Shown piece by piece: positions 6,309-7,217 of a stretch of DNA of 7,217 nt. Under the pieces are notes generated by a model. It did no database searches. It was given only the letters and a program-made list of their open reading frames with translations, and was not told the DNA's origin. Position 1 is the stretch's first letter, and each line of letters starts with the position of its first letter. The DNA comes from Rickettsiales bacterium (lineage in GTDB: Bacteria; Pseudomonadota; Alphaproteobacteria; Rs-D84; CACZYB01), in NCBI GenBank assembly GCA_031255155.1, contig JAIRTB010000068.1, positions 1-7,217 on the forward strand, read 5' to 3'. Both the position numbers and the translations under genes were made by a program.

Positions 6309-6549
6309 ATACGTTCAGCGCGGCGCGATAGGTTTCGGTTATCTCGTCAAGCTCGCTGCGGTCGGACTCGTCAAGCTTGGACAAGCGCAGGACGGCGCGC
6401 ATTATCTTTGGGTCATAGCCGAAATCCTTGGCCTCGGCATAAATTTCCCGAATGTCGCCGCGAATCTGGGACATCTCCTCTTCCAACCGGCCTATGCGGT
6501 CCATAAAGCCTTTGAGCTGGGCCGCGTCGACGCTTTGATTCTTTGCCAT
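6307..6549 (-). CDS. gapR: GapR family nucleoid-associated protein (DUF2312)
   Basis: Small nucleoid protein of Alphaproteobacteria; in Caulobacter, GapR binds overtwisted, AT-rich DNA ahead of replication and transcription and helps type II topoisomerases relieve positive supercoils. The 80-residue product has the family layout: a charged N-terminal coiled coil (LKGFMDRIGRLEEEMSQIR), the hallmark IREIYAEAKDFGYDPKIMRAV around residues 33-53, and a helical C-terminus with a second charged stretch (KLDESDRSELDEI). It is slightly shorter than the 89-residue Caulobacter protein. The frame is open far upstream of this point, but the ATG at 6549 is clearly right: it has AAGGAGGG (6564-6557 on the minus strand) 7 nt before it, and the upstream frame lies antisense to pyk. 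It is divergent from pyk and lies 139 bp before the transferase. All six isoleucines use ATA or ATT, none ATC. Confidence 0.95.
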   Translation of the reverse strand: MAKNQSVDAAQLKGFMDRIGRLEEEMSQIRGDIREIYAEAKDFGYDPKIMRAVLRLSKLDESDRSELDEITETYRAALNV

Positions 6550-6609
6550 TTCCGTTCCCTCCTTACAATATTTTGGTTGATTATTATTTTTCTTCCTGTA
6601 AGATATTGC

Positions 6610-6630
6610 TGCAATTATCCGACAATTGCA
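6610..6630. repeat. Operator-like 7-7-7 inverted repeat upstream of pyk
   Basis: TGCAATT (6610-6616), a 7-bp spacer ATCCGAC, and AATTGCA (6624-6630) form a perfect dyad of 7-bp arms. Its size and place at the predicted pyk start suit a dimeric repressor site, though it could also act as an mRNA hairpin. Confidence 0.5.
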
Positions 6631-6663
6631 AGAAAAAAAACCGGGGGAATCGCAAGAAAAAAA
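6628..6663 (+). repeat. Direct repeat of GCAAG plus an A tract in the pyk leader
   Basis: GCAAG followed by eight A (6628-6640) recurs as GCAAG followed by seven A (6652-6663), offset by 24 bp and separated by CCGGGGGAATC and one further base. The first copy overlaps the right arm of the dyad. Two A tracts about two helical turns apart can bend DNA; in the message they would make an unstructured A-rich leader before the pyk ribosome binding site. Confidence 0.6.
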
Positions 6664-6675
6664 CAAGGAGCCACC

Positions 6676-7217
6676 ATGACGAACACGACGAAAGATTTCC
6701 GGTTCACAAAGATACTCGCCACCATAGGGCCCTCGACCGAGGAATACCCCATGCTCAAAGCCGCCATCGAGGCCGGCGTAAACGCCTGCCGCCTGAACTT
6801 CTCCCACGGGACGCACGACGACCACAAAAAGCGCCGCGACAACATAAAGCGCATAGAAAAAGAGCTTGGCATCAAAATCCCCATCATGGGCGACACCCAG
6901 GGGCCCAAGCTGCGCATCGGCGAATTCGCCGGCGGGTCCGCTATCCTTGAAAACGGCCAGGATTTTATTTTCGACAGCGAATCCGCGCCGGGTGATTCGA
7001 CCCGCGTCAAACTGCCCCACCCCGAGGTGCTGGAATCCTTGGACATCGGGCACTTCGTCCTTATCGACGACGGAAAAATCAAGGTCCAGGTTTCCGAAAA
7101 GGGCAAGGGCTTTGTCAAGGCCAAGGTCATCGTCGGCGGCAAAATAAAGGACCGCAAGGGATTCAACCTGCCCAACACCATCGTCCCCCTGCCCATCCTT
7201 ACCGAAAAGGACTTGAA
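6676..7217 (+). CDS. pyk: Pyruvate kinase, N-terminal part (runs off the right edge)
   Basis: Last step of glycolysis: transfers phosphate from phosphoenolpyruvate to ADP to give pyruvate and ATP in the cytosol. The 180 visible residues start MTNTTKDFRFTKILATIGPS and include the conserved RLNFSHG (39-45; N41 and S43 are typical potassium and substrate contacts, R39 contacts substrate), DTQGPKLRIG (73-82), which opens the B domain, LIDDGKIKV within it, and the DRKGFNLPNTIVPLPILTEKDL stretch at its end. The rest of the barrel with the catalytic Lys and metal ligands, and the C-terminal regulatory domain, lie outside the window. The start is set by AAGGAG 5 nt before the ATG. It is divergent from gapR. 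Confidence 0.96.
   Translation, partial: MTNTTKDFRFTKILATIGPSTEEYPMLKAAIEAGVNACRLNFSHGTHDDHKKRRDNIKRIEKELGIKIPIMGDTQGPKLRIGEFAGGSAILENGQDFIFDSESAPGDSTRVKLPHPEVLESLDIGHFVLIDDGKIKVQVSEKGKGFVKAKVIVGGKIKDRKGFNLPNTIVPLPILTEKDL

Larger units (their letters stand above)
6550..6675. promoter_or_regulatory. AT-rich divergent control region of gapR and pyk
   Basis: This 126-bp region is much more AT-rich than its surroundings and must hold both promoters. On the plus strand the best fit is TTGATT (6577-6582), 16 bp, TAAGAT (6599-6604), which would start transcription near 6611, at the left arm of a dyad. I find no convincing -35/-10 pair for gapR on the minus strand. Ribosome binding sites are clear at both ends: AAGGAGGG for gapR (6557-6564) and AAGGAG for pyk (6665-6670, 5 nt before its ATG). 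The AT-rich content and A tracts would suit binding by GapR itself, which is inference. Confidence 0.5.

Noticed and set aside
6550..7053. N-terminal extension of the gapR frame across pyk
   Set aside because: The extension is antisense to conserved pyk coding sequence. GapR proteins are 80-90 residues long and the ATG at 6549 has a strong ribosome binding site.

Overview
The window looks like a chromosomal housekeeping stretch from a moderately GC-rich alphaproteobacterium. The strongest taxonomic signs are an intact GapR (DUF2312) protein, which is characteristic of Alphaproteobacteria, and a class I (archaeal-type) lysyl-tRNA synthetase, which many Alphaproteobacteria use instead of the class II enzyme. 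Isoleucine codon ATA is used often for a genome of this apparent GC content, which suggests a lineage away from the well-studied rhizobial and Caulobacter genomes. I cannot name a genus.

Layout from left to right. A minus-strand gene of unknown function runs off the left edge (1-128). It is divergent from lon (228-2783, +), an ATP-dependent protease with a promoter that resembles a heat-shock (RpoH) promoter and an Ala/Gly/Ser-rich linker inserted between the ATPase and protease domains. A 194-bp convergent intergenic region follows (2784-2977). Then come three minus-strand genes, in transcription order: gapR (6549-6307), a phosphoethanolamine-transferase-like membrane enzyme (6167-4545) and class I lysK (4522-2978). 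The transferase and lysK are 22 bp apart and probably co-transcribed. gapR is separated from them by a tandem array of about 32-bp hairpin-bearing repeats. gapR is divergent from a pyruvate kinase gene (pyk, 6676 to beyond the right edge) across an AT-rich 126-bp regulatory region that holds a 7-7-7 dyad.

The genes cover unrelated core functions: protein quality control, tRNA charging, envelope modification, chromosome topology and glycolysis. No multi-gene system beyond short co-transcription is evident, and I see no mobile element, CRISPR array, tRNA or rRNA. I found no credible new multi-protein system. The parts worth a second look are small: the four-copy hairpin repeat array downstream of gapR, a 9-G tract near the 3' end of the transferase gene that could switch its C-terminus and its spacing to lysK, a 21-bp duplication of the last seven codons of lysK including the stop, the repeat-grown linker in Lon, and the promoter and operator-like elements in the two divergent intergenic regions.
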